A stretch of DNA of 64,000 nt from an uncultured Clostridium sp. (GTDB taxonomy: Bacteria > Bacillota > Clostridia > TANB77 > CAG-508), in contig USEI01000005.1 of the NCBI GenBank assembly GCA_900553685.1, forward strand, positions 1 to 64,000, written 5' to 3'. The notes below the pieces were generated by a model. The model saw nothing but the letters and a program-made list of their open reading frames with translations, did not search any database and was not told the origin of the DNA. The position numbers and the translations under genes are program-made. Positions 40,301-50,395 of the stretch are shown piece by piece (position 1 is the stretch's first letter; each line of letters starts with the position of its first letter).

Positions 40301-41098
40301 ATGAATTACTACGAAATTTTACAAGTTAAGAAAAATGCTTCTCAAGAAGAAATAAGAAATTCGTATATAAATTTAATTAAAAAATATCACCCAGATATAT
40401 ATCAAGGTGATAAAAGTTTTGCTGAGAAAAAATCTAAAGAAGTAAACGTTGCTTATGAAATTTTATCAGATTCCGAAAAACGAGCTGAATATGATTTAGA
40501 ACTTGAAAGTGAAAATCCAAGTCCTATTACTTATGAATATACTCCACCCAAATATAATAATCCTTCAGCTTATTCTTATCAAGAATATTATAGAAATAAA
40601 AATGCTTATGAATTTGGTGATTATAATAAAAGATATACAGATTATCATCGTTCAAAAACTCCAAATTCTAATTATAGTTATACAAATAATATGAATGATC
40701 AATTTTCAGAAAAAATTGTAAATTCGGTTAATAAGCTTAACCTGCCAAGTAAAATACTCATTATTTTGGCTATCTTAACTGCATATTTAATAATTTTCAT
40801 TCTAACTATTATAAAATTTAACTCTTTTACTAGTGGTGAAGAAAAAGGGACTATTTTAAATAACGATAAATCATCAGAAAATATTTCTAATAATACTTCT
40901 ATAACAAATACAACTATTCAAGATGATGAAAAAACATCTGATAAATCTGAAGAATTTGATGTAAATGATTATGTTAGTGAAGAAGAACTTAGAAAAGCTT
41001 ATTATACTTATTATGATAATTCCTCAGATATTACTTATTCAGAATTTAGAGATCTTGTATCTTATTATTTGTATTATTATATTTATGAAAACAATTAA
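40301..41098 (+). CDS. J-domain membrane protein with intact HPD
   Basis: About 265 residues. The J domain (1-66) includes [13 protein letters not shown] Tyr/Asn-rich linker, one membrane segment (about 148-170) and an extracytoplasmic Asp/Glu/Tyr-rich tail follow. It should recruit or stimulate DnaK at the membrane. ATG 40301 after GGAG is favoured over the upstream in-frame ATG at 40289, which overlaps that site. The spacing (about 60 bases) and shared plan mark it as a tandem duplicate of the preceding gene. It lacks the G/F, zinc and C-terminal domains of DnaJ. Confidence 0.78.
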   Translation: MNYYEILQVKKNASQEEIRNSYINLIKKYHPDIYQGDKSFAEKKSKEVNVAYEILSDSEKRAEYDLELESENPSPITYEYTPPKYNNPSAYSYQEYYRNKNAYEFGDYNKRYTDYHRSKTPNSNYSYTNNMNDQFSEKIVNSVNKLNLPSKILIILAILTAYLIIFILTIIKFNSFTSGEEKGTILNNDKSSENISNNTSITNTTIQDDEKTSDKSEEFDVNDYVSEEELRKAYYTYYDNSSDITYSEFRDLVSYYLYYYIYENN

Positions 41099-41230
41099 TT
41101 TTAAAGAACTATATACAAATTCCTTTTTTTGGAATATAATATACAAAATGTTATTAGAATAATTTTGTTTTCGTTTTAATATTTAAACATAAATTTATCT
41201 AATTATATCTTACTTTTTAAGGGGGTTATT

Positions 41231-42256
41231 ATGAAAGAATACAAATTAGCCATTGTTGGTGCTACCGGTGTTGTTGGTAGAAAAGTTGTTGAAATTATTC
41301 AAGAATACAACTTACCAATATCTCATTGTGAATTCTTTGCAACGAGAAAATCTGCTGGTACTGACTTTTTCTTTAATGGCAAACAATGTTTAGTAAAAGA
41401 ATTAAAAGAAGATTCATTTGAGCAAGGTTTTGATTTTGCAATATTTTCTGCTGGAAGTAATGCTTCCAAACATTATGCTCCAATTGCTGCTAGATCTGGT
41501 TGCATAGTTGTAGATAATAGTAGTGCATTCAGAATGGATCCAGATGTACCTCTAGTAGTACCTGAAGTAAATGCAGAAGAAATAAAAAACAATAAAGGAA
41601 TTATTGCAAATCCAAATTGTTCAACTATTCAAGCAGTTATTCCTCTAAAAGCTCTAGATGATAAATATACAATAAAAAGAATTGTATATTCTACTTATCA
41701 AGCTGTTTCTGGTGCTGGTCATGAAGGTATTGTAGATTTAGAAAGAGGTTTAGAAGGTGAAGAACCTAAAAAATTCCCTTATCCTATTGTAAATAACTGT
41801 ATTCCACATATTGATTCTTTTATGGAAAACGGATATACAAAAGAAGAAGAAAAAATGATAAATGAAACACGAAAAATATTAAAACGTCCTGATTTGAAAA
41901 TTACAGCAACTACTGTTCGTGTACCAGTTTTAAATTCACATAGTGAATCTATAAATGTAGAGTTTGAAGAAAAATTTGATTTAGATGAACTAAAAAATGT
42001 ATTAAAGAATTCTAATGGAGTTATTGTTCAAGATGATCCTGAAAACAATATATATCCTTTAGCTTTAAACGCAACCGGCCATGATGAAAGTTTTGTTGGA
42101 AGAATTAGAAGAGATTATAGCGTAGATTCTGGAATTAACTTCTGGTGTGTAGCAGACAATATAAGAAAAGGTGCTGCATCAAATGCTGTACAAATTGTAC
42201 AAAAATTAATTGAATATGATACTGAAAATTCAACTAATATTGAAGAAACTTTATAA
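41231..42256 (+). CDS. asd: Aspartate-semialdehyde dehydrogenase
   Basis: This 341-residue enzyme reduces aspartyl phosphate to aspartate semialdehyde for lysine, threonine, methionine and diaminopimelate. The N-terminal NADP site is IVGATGVVGRKVVEII, the catalytic Cys is in NPNCSTIQAV near residue 127, and the YQAVSGAGHEG stretch near 157 is conserved. The C-terminal His/Arg region is RVPVLNSHSESINV. The start follows AAGGGGG. It stands alone with its own terminator (42367-42406). Nothing looks unusual. Confidence 0.97.
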   Translation: MKEYKLAIVGATGVVGRKVVEIIQEYNLPISHCEFFATRKSAGTDFFFNGKQCLVKELKEDSFEQGFDFAIFSAGSNASKHYAPIAARSGCIVVDNSSAFRMDPDVPLVVPEVNAEEIKNNKGIIANPNCSTIQAVIPLKALDDKYTIKRIVYSTYQAVSGAGHEGIVDLERGLEGEEPKKFPYPIVNNCIPHIDSFMENGYTKEEEKMINETRKILKRPDLKITATTVRVPVLNSHSESINVEFEEKFDLDELKNVLKNSNGVIVQDDPENNIYPLALNATGHDESFVGRIRRDYSVDSGINFWCVADNIRKGAASNAVQIVQKLIEYDTENSTNIEETL

Positions 42257-42366
42257 TAATTTTTTATATGAATTATCTAAAAACTCTATAATAATCTATA
42301 ATAATTAGATATCTATATAAAAAATTTAAAATAAAATTCAAACATATTCATATCTACATTCTATAT

Positions 42367-42406
42367 AAAAAAAAGATATTTGATTTTAATTCAAATATCT
42401 TTTTTT
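42367..42406. terminator. Bidirectional terminator between asd and the lipoprotein gene
   Basis: AAAAAAAAGATATTTGA (42367-42383) and TCAAATATCTTTTTTT (42391-42406) form a long stem with a 7-base loop. A on the left and T on the right serve both strands. The rest of 42257-42622 is A+T-rich with no gene seen. Confidence 0.88.
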
Positions 42407-42622
42407 ATATAATAGACATCTACTAAAATTTCTCTATCATATATTTATTATATAATATTTTTTCAAAAGCTGTATCTGATTTTTATTTTATAAAATTTGT
42501 ATAAGAGCAAAAGCATTGTTAGATTTTTATTTTGCAATTGTTAAAACCTCTACCTTAATTCTTTCTTAATTCTTTGTAAAAATTATTTGTAATTATATAG
42601 ATAAAAAACAATGTTATTAGCA

Positions 42623-43321
42623 TTAAAATTTATCTATAAAATTAATATACTTTTGCTTTGTAAGTTCTACTTCTTCTAAATCTATTGCATTTTTAAATTC
42701 ACCAATTAAAATATATGTTTTATTTAAGTTATAAGAATATTCTTTCATATAATCCACGTTATCCATCATTTCTTTATACTTATTTTCTACTAATAAAGCC
42801 GTATTTTTTGCAGTATCCCACTCTAAAAAATTAGCTTGAACAAGAGCTGATAAAACTAATGATTTTAATTTCATATTGTCAATTTTGTTTTTATCTTGTG
42901 AATATTTTTCCATATAAGTTGGAAGTAAAGAATATATATAACTACTTTTTTGTAATAAATTATAATCATCTTTATTTGTAACTGAAATAGACAAATTATT
43001 TACCTCATTTCTTAAATTTACAAGTTCATTATTAGTAATTTCAAGTTCAGATAAATCTAACATTATTGTATCTAAAACACTATTTAAATTTTGTACTTCT
43101 TTATTTACATCATCCCATTTAATTCCACCTGTATCATCATTATACTCGCCTTTTATATATTTATTAACTATTGTAAATATTTCATCTTCAATATAACTAA
43201 TTTCTTCATTAGTTTTATCTTGTATAGTTTTTGGATTTTCTTCTTGAAGAGAACAACCTGTAAGAAAAAATATTAGAAAAGAAATTAGAAAAATAAATTT
43301 AAAATTCTCTTTTTTGTTCAT
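42623..43321 (-). CDS. Lipoprotein of unknown function
   Basis: About 232 residues. The signal peptide ends in a lipobox, FFLTGCSLQ, with the lipidated Cys near residue 23, so it is anchored on the outer face of the membrane. The remainder is all helical, acidic and Lys/Asn-rich, with likely coiled coils. Start ATG 43321 follows GGAGGAG; an in-frame ATG at 43372 is not credible because it would bury the signal peptide. It stands alone. I recognise no family beyond the general lipoprotein class. Confidence 0.7.
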   Translation of the reverse strand: MNKKENFKFIFLISFLIFFLTGCSLQEENPKTIQDKTNEEISYIEDEIFTIVNKYIKGEYNDDTGGIKWDDVNKEVQNLNSVLDTIMLDLSELEITNNELVNLRNEVNNLSISVTNKDDYNLLQKSSYIYSLLPTYMEKYSQDKNKIDNMKLKSLVLSALVQANFLEWDTAKNTALLVENKYKEMMDNVDYMKEYSYNLNKTYILIGEFKNAIDLEEVELTKQKYINFIDKF

Positions 43322-43452
43322 AATCTCCTCCATTTTCTTATAGTATTCACAACAGAAAAAATTTTTATTCAAATCTTGTTAGAAAATCTATACAGTATAA
43401 AAAAACATATACTATATATAATAATTTTAATAAGTATAAATGGAGTGAAAAA

Positions 43453-43734
43453 ATGAAAACATCAATTAATTTTTATAGTGAAAAAGAAGGAGAAATAAAA
43501 AGATTTTTAGAACTTTTTTATTCTAAAAATCTTAAACTTGAAAATAATTTAATATATAAACAAGAATTTAATAATCCAATTGATATGATTGAGATTATAA
43601 GTTGTTTTATTGATAATAATGAAAAATTTAATGCTAATTTATGGATTAGTCTTGATAAAGATGTTTATATTTGCGTTACAAATAATAACTTAAATAATAT
43701 TATAAAATATATTTATGAAAGATATCCTTATTAA
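43453..43734 (+). CDS. Small protein of unknown function
   Basis: This 93-residue protein has mixed alpha/beta composition with no signal, membrane or metal motif. It starts after GGAG (ATG 43453) and is A+T-rich with the local codon use. It lies alone between two minus-strand genes. Short hydrophobic strands (WISLDKDVYICVTN near 66) suggest a compact fold. I recognise no family. Confidence 0.55.
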   Translation: MKTSINFYSEKEGEIKRFLELFYSKNLKLENNLIYKQEFNNPIDMIEIISCFIDNNEKFNANLWISLDKDVYICVTNNNLNNIIKYIYERYPY

Positions 43735-43791
43735 CATTAAGAATTACAGTATTTATTGCTTTAGATATAAATTCTAATACTTTCTTAAATA

Positions 43792-44232
43792 TTATTTTTC
43801 CAATAAAATTGTTACTGGACCATCATTTAATAATGAAACTTTCATATCAGCACCAAAAATTCCTTTTTCAACATGAATTCCTTCTTCTTCACATTTTTTA
43901 ATAAAATATTCATATAGAGGTTTTGCTTTTTCAGGTCTTGCTGCCTCAATAAAGCTTGGTCTATTTCCACTACTCATGCTATCTGCATATAAAGTAAATT
44001 GAGAAATTATTAAAAGTTCTCCTCCAACATCCTTCAAAGATAAGTTCATTTTATCATTTTCATCTTCAAAAATTCTCAAATTACATAATTTTCTTGCTAA
44101 AATATTTACTTCTTTTTCTGTATCTTCATGTGTAATACCACATAAAACCATAAATCCTTTATTTATTTTTCCTACAGTTTCACCATTAACATCAACTTTT
44201 GCTTCTGTCACTCTTTGAACTACTAATCTCAT
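43792..44232 (-). CDS. dtd: D-aminoacyl-tRNA deacylase
   Basis: This 146-residue enzyme removes D-amino acids wrongly attached to tRNA. Both active-site motifs are present: SQFTLYAD near residue 77 and NDGPVTI near 136. Length is standard. Its ATG overlaps the stop of the preceding zinc-ribbon gene by one base (TAATG), so the two are translationally coupled. Confidence 0.96.
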   Translation of the reverse strand: MRLVVQRVTEAKVDVNGETVGKINKGFMVLCGITHEDTEKEVNILARKLCNLRIFEDENDKMNLSLKDVGGELLIISQFTLYADSMSSGNRPSFIEAARPEKAKPLYEYFIKKCEEEGIHVEKGIFGADMKVSLLNDGPVTILLEK

Positions 44233-44714
44233 TAATTATTTTCCTCATTGTTATTATTTTCTGTATTATTATTTTCTTCAACATTATTTACTTCAGTTAC
44301 TTCTGCTTCTTTTGTTTCTGCTGGTTCTTCTTTAATTTCAACTTTCTCTATTTTTGGTTGTTTAGCTCCACATTTAGAACAGAATTCTGCATTAATATCT
44401 AATTCTTCATTGCAATTAGCACATTTTTTTATTTTTTTTACAGCTAAAATTTCTGTTTCTAATTTTGAAATTTCTTCTTTTGCTCTTGAAATCTCTTCAC
44501 ATTTTTCTGTAACAACTTCTTTTGAAACATCATTTTGTGCTTTCATTTCATCATAAACAATTTTTCCAATTTCAGTATATATATCTTCTATTTTACTTTT
44601 TAAGTCACTTATTTTTCCTCTCAATTTTAATTCTTCTGAAATTGTTGTTGCCTTTTCTTTTGTAGCTTGATAAGTTTCACTAGCTTTTTTTCCTAATTTG
44701 TTAAAAAAATCCAT
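44232..44714 (-). CDS. Coiled-coil zinc-ribbon protein
   Basis: This 160-residue protein has a long helical, Lys/Glu-rich coiled coil (about 5-95). A four-Cys zinc ribbon follows, [19 protein letters not shown] (about 98-116), then an acidic Asn-rich tail. This plan is common in small Firmicutes proteins of unknown role. It has no membrane segment. The start follows TAGGAGG. It precedes dtd with a one-base overlap and follows gpsA with about 60 bases between. A partner or nucleic-acid target cannot be named. Confidence 0.72.
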   Translation of the reverse strand: MDFFNKLGKKASETYQATKEKATTISEELKLRGKISDLKSKIEDIYTEIGKIVYDEMKAQNDVSKEVVTEKCEEISRAKEEISKLETEILAVKKIKKCANCNEELDINAEFCSKCGAKQPKIEKVEIKEEPAETKEAEVTEVNNVEENNNTENNNNEENN

Positions 44715-44775
44715 TTTTACTCCTCCTATTTTAATATTTTATTTTTATATTTATTTTTTCTAAATTAATAATATA

Positions 44776-45762
44776 TTATTCTTCTTTTAAAGTTCTTGTC
44801 ATTAAATTTTCAACAGCTGTTTTAGGATTTAACCCATTATATAAAACATCATATACAGCATTTACTATTGGCATTTCAACACCATACTTTTTTGCAAGTT
44901 TATATGCAACATCAATATTATCTATACTTTCAATTGTCATACCAACTTCTTTTTTAGTTTCTTCAATAGAATATCCTTTTCCAATAAGTTTTCCTGCTCT
45001 TCTATTTCTACTATGCTCACTTCCACAAGTTACTATTAAATCACCAAGTCCTGTTAATCCATAAAAAGTTTTTTCTTTTCCTCCCATAGCCGTGCCTAAC
45101 CTACATATTTCCACCAATCCTCTAGTTGCAAGTGCAGCAAAAGTATTATCTCCTAAATCTAATCCTACTGATATACCAGCGCAAAAAGCTATTATATTTT
45201 TTAATGCTCCACCTAATTCTACTCCTTTTACATCACTTGAAGTATATAATCTAATTATAGGACTTTTAAAAGCTTCTATAACTTTTTCCTTAACAACTTC
45301 ATCTTTTGAAGCTATAACTAAAGCTGTTGGTATATCTAAAGAAACTTCTTCTGCATGACTTGGCCCTGAAAGTATTCCATATTTTATATTTGGTAATTCT
45401 TCTTCTATTACTTCATCTAAGGTCATTTGTGTTTCAGCCTCAAATCCCTTTGAACACATTACTAGAATTTGATTATCATTAATTATATCCTTATATTGTT
45501 TTATTGTACTTCTAACAAATTTTGATGGAGTTACATGAAGTACAATTTCTGCATCTTGCAATACCTCTTTAAAATCTGTAGAACACACTACATCATTTGG
45601 AATAACAGCTTTTGGTAGAAATACACATTTTTTTTCATTATTTATCATATTTTTTTCATCTTCACTAAAAGACCAAATTTTTACCTTATTTCCATTTTTT
45701 GCCAAATAGATTCCTAAAGCAGATCCCCAACTTCCACTACCTATTATTGCAATTTTCTTCAT
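44776..45762 (-). CDS. gpsA: Glycerol-3-phosphate dehydrogenase (NAD(P)+)
   Basis: This 328-residue enzyme makes sn-glycerol-3-phosphate for phospholipids. The N-terminal Rossmann motif is IIGSGSWGSALGIYLAKNG; GILSGPSHAEEV near residue 138 and the catalytic Lys in GVELGGALKNIIAF near 180 are typical, as is GLTGLGDLIVTC near 235. Follows plsY by 35 bases in the order der-plsY-gpsA, so synthesis of the acceptor and its acylation are encoded together. Confidence 0.97.
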   Translation of the reverse strand: MKKIAIIGSGSWGSALGIYLAKNGNKVKIWSFSEDEKNMINNEKKCVFLPKAVIPNDVVCSTDFKEVLQDAEIVLHVTPSKFVRSTIKQYKDIINDNQILVMCSKGFEAETQMTLDEVIEEELPNIKYGILSGPSHAEEVSLDIPTALVIASKDEVVKEKVIEAFKSPIIRLYTSSDVKGVELGGALKNIIAFCAGISVGLDLGDNTFAALATRGLVEICRLGTAMGGKEKTFYGLTGLGDLIVTCGSEHSRNRRAGKLIGKGYSIEETKKEVGMTIESIDNIDVAYKLAKKYGVEMPIVNAVYDVLYNGLNPKTAVENLMTRTLKEE

Positions 45763-45797
45763 TAATATTCTCCTTTGTTTTCATTTTAACATAAAAT

Positions 45798-46436
45798 TTA
45801 TTTTTTCTTAAAACTAATTTTATTTTCTGTTCCAGATATAATTCTTTTTAAATTGCTTCTATGATTAAATATAACAAAAGCTGCTAGCAATATACCAAAA
45901 ATAATAAAATTAAATTCAAATTCAATTCCTGCAATATAAGAATCTCTTATAAATACAGTTAGGACTGCAAATAAAACTGCTGCTGAAATTGATCCTAAAG
46001 AAACCATTCTTGTTATAGCTATTAAAATTACTCCAAAAAGTAAACATATTAATCCAATTTTCCAATTTATTAAAAGGATTACTCCTAAACTTGTTGCAAC
46101 ACCTTTTCCTCCTCTAAATTCGAAAAAAATTGGGAATGTATGTCCAATTACTACAGCTAATGCTGCAACTTCAACTAATATTGCTGGACTTAAATCTTTT
46201 GCAATTTTTCCAATTATTATAGCAATTAATATTGAAACAACACCTTTTAAAATATCACAAAGTAAAGTTAATGCTGCAGCCTTTTTTCCAACAGTTCTTA
46301 AAACATTTGTAGTACCTGCATTTCCACTACCTTTTTCTCTAACATCAAATCCTGCCATTTTTCTACTAATTAATACTGAAAAATTTATGCTTCCTATTGC
46401 ATAAGCAATAATTGCCATTACTATATATATACCCAT
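45798..46436 (-). CDS. plsY: Glycerol-3-phosphate acyltransferase PlsY
   Basis: This 212-residue membrane enzyme uses acyl-phosphate to acylate glycerol-3-phosphate, the first step of phospholipid synthesis in Firmicutes. Family motifs are AYAIGSINFSVLISR near residue 11, GSGNAGTTNVLRTVG near 36 and FRGGKGVATSLG near 107. There are about five membrane segments. The start follows AAAGGA. It lies between der and gpsA. Confidence 0.96.
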   Translation of the reverse strand: MGIYIVMAIIAYAIGSINFSVLISRKMAGFDVREKGSGNAGTTNVLRTVGKKAAALTLLCDILKGVVSILIAIIIGKIAKDLSPAILVEVAALAVVIGHTFPIFFEFRGGKGVATSLGVILLINWKIGLICLLFGVILIAITRMVSLGSISAAVLFAVLTVFIRDSYIAGIEFEFNFIIFGILLAAFVIFNHRSNLKRIISGTENKISFKKK

Positions 46437-46538
46437 ATTTTTTCCTTTCTACTAAATAAAATTAGTATTAACTTTTTATAAAAGAATTATATACAAAAAG
46501 ATATCAAAAAGCAAGAAAATCTCTCATGTTATATTTCT

Positions 46539-47861
46539 TTATTTTTCACCTTTTTCTCTTACTATTAATCTAACTGGTGTACCTTCTAATCCAAAATTAT
46601 TTCTAAAACAATTTATTAAATACCTTTGATAAGAAAAATGAAATAATTCCTTATTATTAACAAAAATAACAAAAGTTGGTGGTTTTGAACAAGCCTGTGT
46701 TCCATATAATATTTTTAATCTTTTTCCTTTATCAGTAGGTGGTTGTACTACAGCTATTGCTTCATTTATTACTTCATTTATTACAGAAGTTGAAATTCTT
46801 TTTGCATTTTCTTTTGCAACATTATTTATCATTTCAAATAATTTATTAACTCTTTGTCCTGTTTTAGCTGAAATAAAAATAATTGGTGCATAAGAAGCAT
46901 AAGATATTTGATTATATACTTCTTTTTTATATTTTTCTAAAGTTCCAGTTTCTTTTTCAACCTCATCCCATTTATTTACTACAATTATTATTCCCTTACC
47001 TGCTTCATGTGCTTCTCCTAAAATTTTAGCATCTTGATCTGTTACACCTTCCATTGCATCAATTAAAACCAAACATACATCTGCTCTTTCTATTGCAAAA
47101 AGTGTTCTCATAACACTAAACTTTTCTATAGATTCATTAACTTTTGATTTTTTTCTAACACCAGCTGTATCTATAAAAGTGTATTTTCCAAATTCATTTT
47201 CAAATTCTGAATCTATAGCATCTCTAGTTGTTCCGGCGATATTGCTTACTATACTTCTATCTTCTCCTAAAATTTTATTTAATAATGAAGATTTTCCAAC
47301 ATTTGGCTTTCCAATTATTGCTACTTTAATTCTATCATAATCTTCATCTTCATCACTTTTAGGTGGCAATTTTTCATAAATTGCATCTAATAAATCTCCT
47401 ATTCCTATTGCATTTGCAGCAGATACTGGCATAGGATCTCCTAATCCTAGATTATAAAATTCATAAAGTTCAGCTGGTGGTTCTCCATAATTATCAGATT
47501 TATTACAAGCAAGTATAATAGGTTTATGTGATTTTTTTAGCATCATTGCAATTTCTTTATCAGAAGCAGTTACTCCTTGTTTTATATCTGTCATAAATAA
47601 TATTACATCAGCTACATTTATTGCAATATTAGCTTGTTCTCGCATTTGAGATAAAATTATATCATTTGTTTCAGGCTCAATTCCACCTGTATCTATTAAT
47701 GTGAATTCTCTATCTCTCCAAGAGGTTTCTGCATATACTCTATCTCTTGTAACACCTGGAACATCTTCTACTATCGATATTCGTTGTCCTACAACATAAT
47801 TAAAAAATCTAGATTTTCCAACATTTGGTTTTCCAATTATTGCCACTATTGGTTTAGACAT
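46539..47861 (-). CDS. der: Ribosome-assembly GTPase Der
   Basis: This 440-residue protein has two G domains and a KH-like C-terminal domain and is needed for 50S assembly. G1 motifs are GKPNVGKSRFFN (residues 9-20) and GKPNVGKSSLLN near 186; G3 DTGG and DTAG; NKSD and NKWDE for guanine. In the first P loop the usual T-L after Ser is R-F, an unusual change next to the phosphate-binding residues. It heads der-plsY-gpsA. The start follows AAAGGA. Confidence 0.97.
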   Translation of the reverse strand: MSKPIVAIIGKPNVGKSRFFNYVVGQRISIVEDVPGVTRDRVYAETSWRDREFTLIDTGGIEPETNDIILSQMREQANIAINVADVILFMTDIKQGVTASDKEIAMMLKKSHKPIILACNKSDNYGEPPAELYEFYNLGLGDPMPVSAANAIGIGDLLDAIYEKLPPKSDEDEDYDRIKVAIIGKPNVGKSSLLNKILGEDRSIVSNIAGTTRDAIDSEFENEFGKYTFIDTAGVRKKSKVNESIEKFSVMRTLFAIERADVCLVLIDAMEGVTDQDAKILGEAHEAGKGIIIVVNKWDEVEKETGTLEKYKKEVYNQISYASYAPIIFISAKTGQRVNKLFEMINNVAKENAKRISTSVINEVINEAIAVVQPPTDKGKRLKILYGTQACSKPPTFVIFVNNKELFHFSYQRYLINCFRNNFGLEGTPVRLIVREKGEK

Positions 47862-47924
47862 TTCATTTTTTTCCTTTCTGTTTTTAGTTTACATATTATA
47901 TAACATTTCAGATTATTTTGCAAG

Positions 47925-49589
47925 TTAATGCTTTTTCCAAACATATATTCCAAATGCTATTAAACTTATAATTGAAATAAATGATGATATTTTCATAGCA
48001 GTTGTACCAGTATATTCAACATCTAAACTAACCTCATCATTAGCCCCCATTGCAAAACCTAAAAATCCATTTTCTGTTTCAAAAGTTTGTACAGAAATTC
48101 CATCTAATCTAACTTCATATCCTGGATAATATATATATGGTAATTCAAAAATTGTATATTCTGCTTCATATGTTTTTATTTTTGCTGTGTATGTAGTTTT
48201 ATCTTTTACTTCTTTTTCTACTAAAGCTTTTCCATCTAAAACATAAATATTATCTTCTCTTGTTGCAATATAAAATCTATTTTTATAAGCTTTTACTGGC
48301 AAATATTCAGCTTTTGCAGTACCAGCTACTGTTTCAACCTCTTTTCCAGATATACGACCTAAATCAAAATCTGTTATATAAGGCAAATTCTCATTAAAAC
48401 TTAAATATCCAATAAAAGCTGTTAAATATATTACAGCGATAATTGAAATAACAATAACATCTTTATAATTAAAATTTCTTATAATTGTGAACATATTTAT
48501 TGAGCATATAAAACTAAAGAAAAATCCAGACATCATAAGAAATCTCCAAGGAAATTGAACTATACTTACTTGTTCAGGTAAAAATCTCCAAGGAAAATAT
48601 TTGGTTGACATCCATAATGTTAAAATACCTAAAATTAAGAAAACTATGTAAGTTTCTTTTAAGTCTTCTCTTACCATTCTTACAGCCATTACAGAAAATG
48701 CTAACATTATTATAATATGAAGTCCTAATTCAAAAACAAATGAACCATCATTTTCAGTAACAAATAATTGTTTAAGTTTTAATCCATTATTTGCAGTCGA
48801 ATCTGAACTCGACATCATTCCAGGTTCATAAGCCTGATAATTAGTAAAGAAATTTGTTTCTAGCATTGGTATCCAGAAGAAACTACTAATTAAAATTATA
48901 AAAATAATATTTAAAATCAAGCCTTTTTTCACTCTTGTTTCTTTTAGTTTTGGTAAATTTACTACTAAATATACTAAACTAAAAAAAGCAACCATTACTG
49001 TTGAAATATTATGAGTAATAATAAGTCCAACCGCTCCAAAAGTTAAATAATAATGATTTTCTGTTGTATAAAATAGATTGTATAATCCTAAAAATACCAG
49101 TGGTATAAAAATAAATGAAACATACTCTCCTAAAGCATTTCTAATATATAAATCTGTTAAATGATATGGAAAAGTCATATATAAAATACTTGCTAAAATT
49201 CCTACATTATTGTTTTTGGTAATTCCATACATAAATTTATACATTGTGAAACCTGAACATATTAAACACACAAAAACAAATATCTTGTATGCTGATACTA
49301 TATTATTACATATCAAATTAAAAAATATTATTCCGTAAGTTGAAAGTGGACCATAAAATAAATTCCACGAATATCCAAAATTATTTGCAAAAGATGAAAT
49401 TATATTTGGAAATAATCCATCTTTTTTTATACTTTCTAAAGTTCCATATGCTCTTGCTATATGCTGAACACCGTCATCAATATAAACATCTAAATTTTTA
49501 CTTAATAGTGGAATTCCAACTAAAACCCCAACTAAAATTATTATAATTACATCTATTAATTTTCTATTTTTTAAAAGTTTCTCTTTCAC
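47925..49589 (-). CDS. PTPS_related-type polytopic membrane protein (GT-C-like)
   Basis: This 554-residue protein has about 11 membrane segments. An acidic first loop, DDGVQHIARAYG near residue 38, is followed by LFPNIISSFANNFGY and LFYGPLSTYG, the pattern of the PTPS_related membrane family, which resembles GT-C glycosyltransferases. A C-terminal extracytoplasmic beta domain (about 415-530) holds YYPGYEVRLDGI. It probably transfers or modifies a surface sugar, unproven. The start is a GTG at 49589 after AGAGGAAG. It stands just downstream of the dCMP deaminase gene, with about 170 bases between. Confidence 0.68.
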   Translation of the reverse strand: MKEKLLKNRKLIDVIIIILVGVLVGIPLLSKNLDVYIDDGVQHIARAYGTLESIKKDGLFPNIISSFANNFGYSWNLFYGPLSTYGIIFFNLICNNIVSAYKIFVFVCLICSGFTMYKFMYGITKNNNVGILASILYMTFPYHLTDLYIRNALGEYVSFIFIPLVFLGLYNLFYTTENHYYLTFGAVGLIITHNISTVMVAFFSLVYLVVNLPKLKETRVKKGLILNIIFIILISSFFWIPMLETNFFTNYQAYEPGMMSSSDSTANNGLKLKQLFVTENDGSFVFELGLHIIIMLAFSVMAVRMVREDLKETYIVFLILGILTLWMSTKYFPWRFLPEQVSIVQFPWRFLMMSGFFFSFICSINMFTIIRNFNYKDVIVISIIAVIYLTAFIGYLSFNENLPYITDFDLGRISGKEVETVAGTAKAEYLPVKAYKNRFYIATREDNIYVLDGKALVEKEVKDKTTYTAKIKTYEAEYTIFELPYIYYPGYEVRLDGISVQTFETENGFLGFAMGANDEVSLDVEYTGTTAMKISSFISIISLIAFGIYVWKKH

Positions 49590-49758
49590 TTTTACTTCCT
49601 CTTTTTGTATATTATTATTTCTATATTCAATATTTAGATATAAAATGTTTTAAATTCTAAATTTATAATTTGTTATTTATGTCTAATACTCAACACTTAA
49701 AACTTAATACCTTATATCTTAGTATTTAAAAATTCTAAATTTAAATTTTAAATCAATT

Positions 49759-50256
49759 TTAGTATTCTAATTGTCCATTTAAAAATTCATCATTTTCAAC
49801 CCAATCTTTTACATAATAAATTTTATACTCTTTTTTATTTTCTCTAACTATTACCTTTTCAATTCCAGCATTTATTATTAATTTTCTACACATTAAACAA
49901 GGAGCTGCTCCTTCTTCATACTTTGTGTTATCTTCATATCTATATCCAACTAAATATAATGTGGAACCAATCATTTCTTCTCTTGAAGCATTTATTATTG
50001 CATTTTGTTCACTATGCACAGATCTACAAGCATCATACCCTCCGTGCCTTTGATCTGGTAATAATTTTTTCTTTGTACAATAACCTATATCACAACAATT
50101 TTTTCTTCCTCTTGGTGCACCGGAATATCCAGTTGAAATTATCTGGTCATGATTAACAATCACTGTTCCGTATTTTTTTCTTAAACAAGTAGATCTTGAA
50201 GCAACAGTTTCTGCTATATCCAAATAATAATTTATTTTATCAATTCTTTTCTCCAT
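49759..50256 (-). CDS. dCMP deaminase family protein
   Basis: This 165-residue zinc enzyme is of the ComEB/dCMP deaminase type, which converts dCMP to dUMP for thymidylate synthesis. Zinc and catalytic residues are in VHSEQNAIIN near residue 82 (His, Glu) and APCLMCRKLII near 119 (two Cys). An insert with Cys and His (NCCDIGYCTKKKLL near 54) resembles the allosteric or second zinc site of such enzymes. The start follows TAGGAG. No competence genes lie nearby. The product could also act as a broader cytidine/deoxycytidylate deaminase. Confidence 0.88.
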   Translation of the reverse strand: MEKRIDKINYYLDIAETVASRSTCLRKKYGTVIVNHDQIISTGYSGAPRGRKNCCDIGYCTKKKLLPDQRHGGYDACRSVHSEQNAIINASREEMIGSTLYLVGYRYEDNTKYEEGAAPCLMCRKLIINAGIEKVIVRENKKEYKIYYVKDWVENDEFLNGQLEY

Positions 50257-50357
50257 AACAAACTCCTACTATATAAAATTTTTTTCTCCTTGTTTTATTT
50301 AGTTTTTTTTACAATTTTACTAGATTATTTTATAATAAAAAATGTATATTGTCAAAA

Positions 50358-50387
50358 AAAAATTGTACTAGAATTAGTACAATTTTT
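50358..50387 (-). terminator. Terminator of rpmF
   Basis: A 13-bp stem, AAAAATTGTACTA (50358-50370) with TAGTACAATTTTT (50375-50387), has a 4-base loop. A T run follows on the minus strand. Confidence 0.92.
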
Positions 50388-50395
50388 CTTTATTT

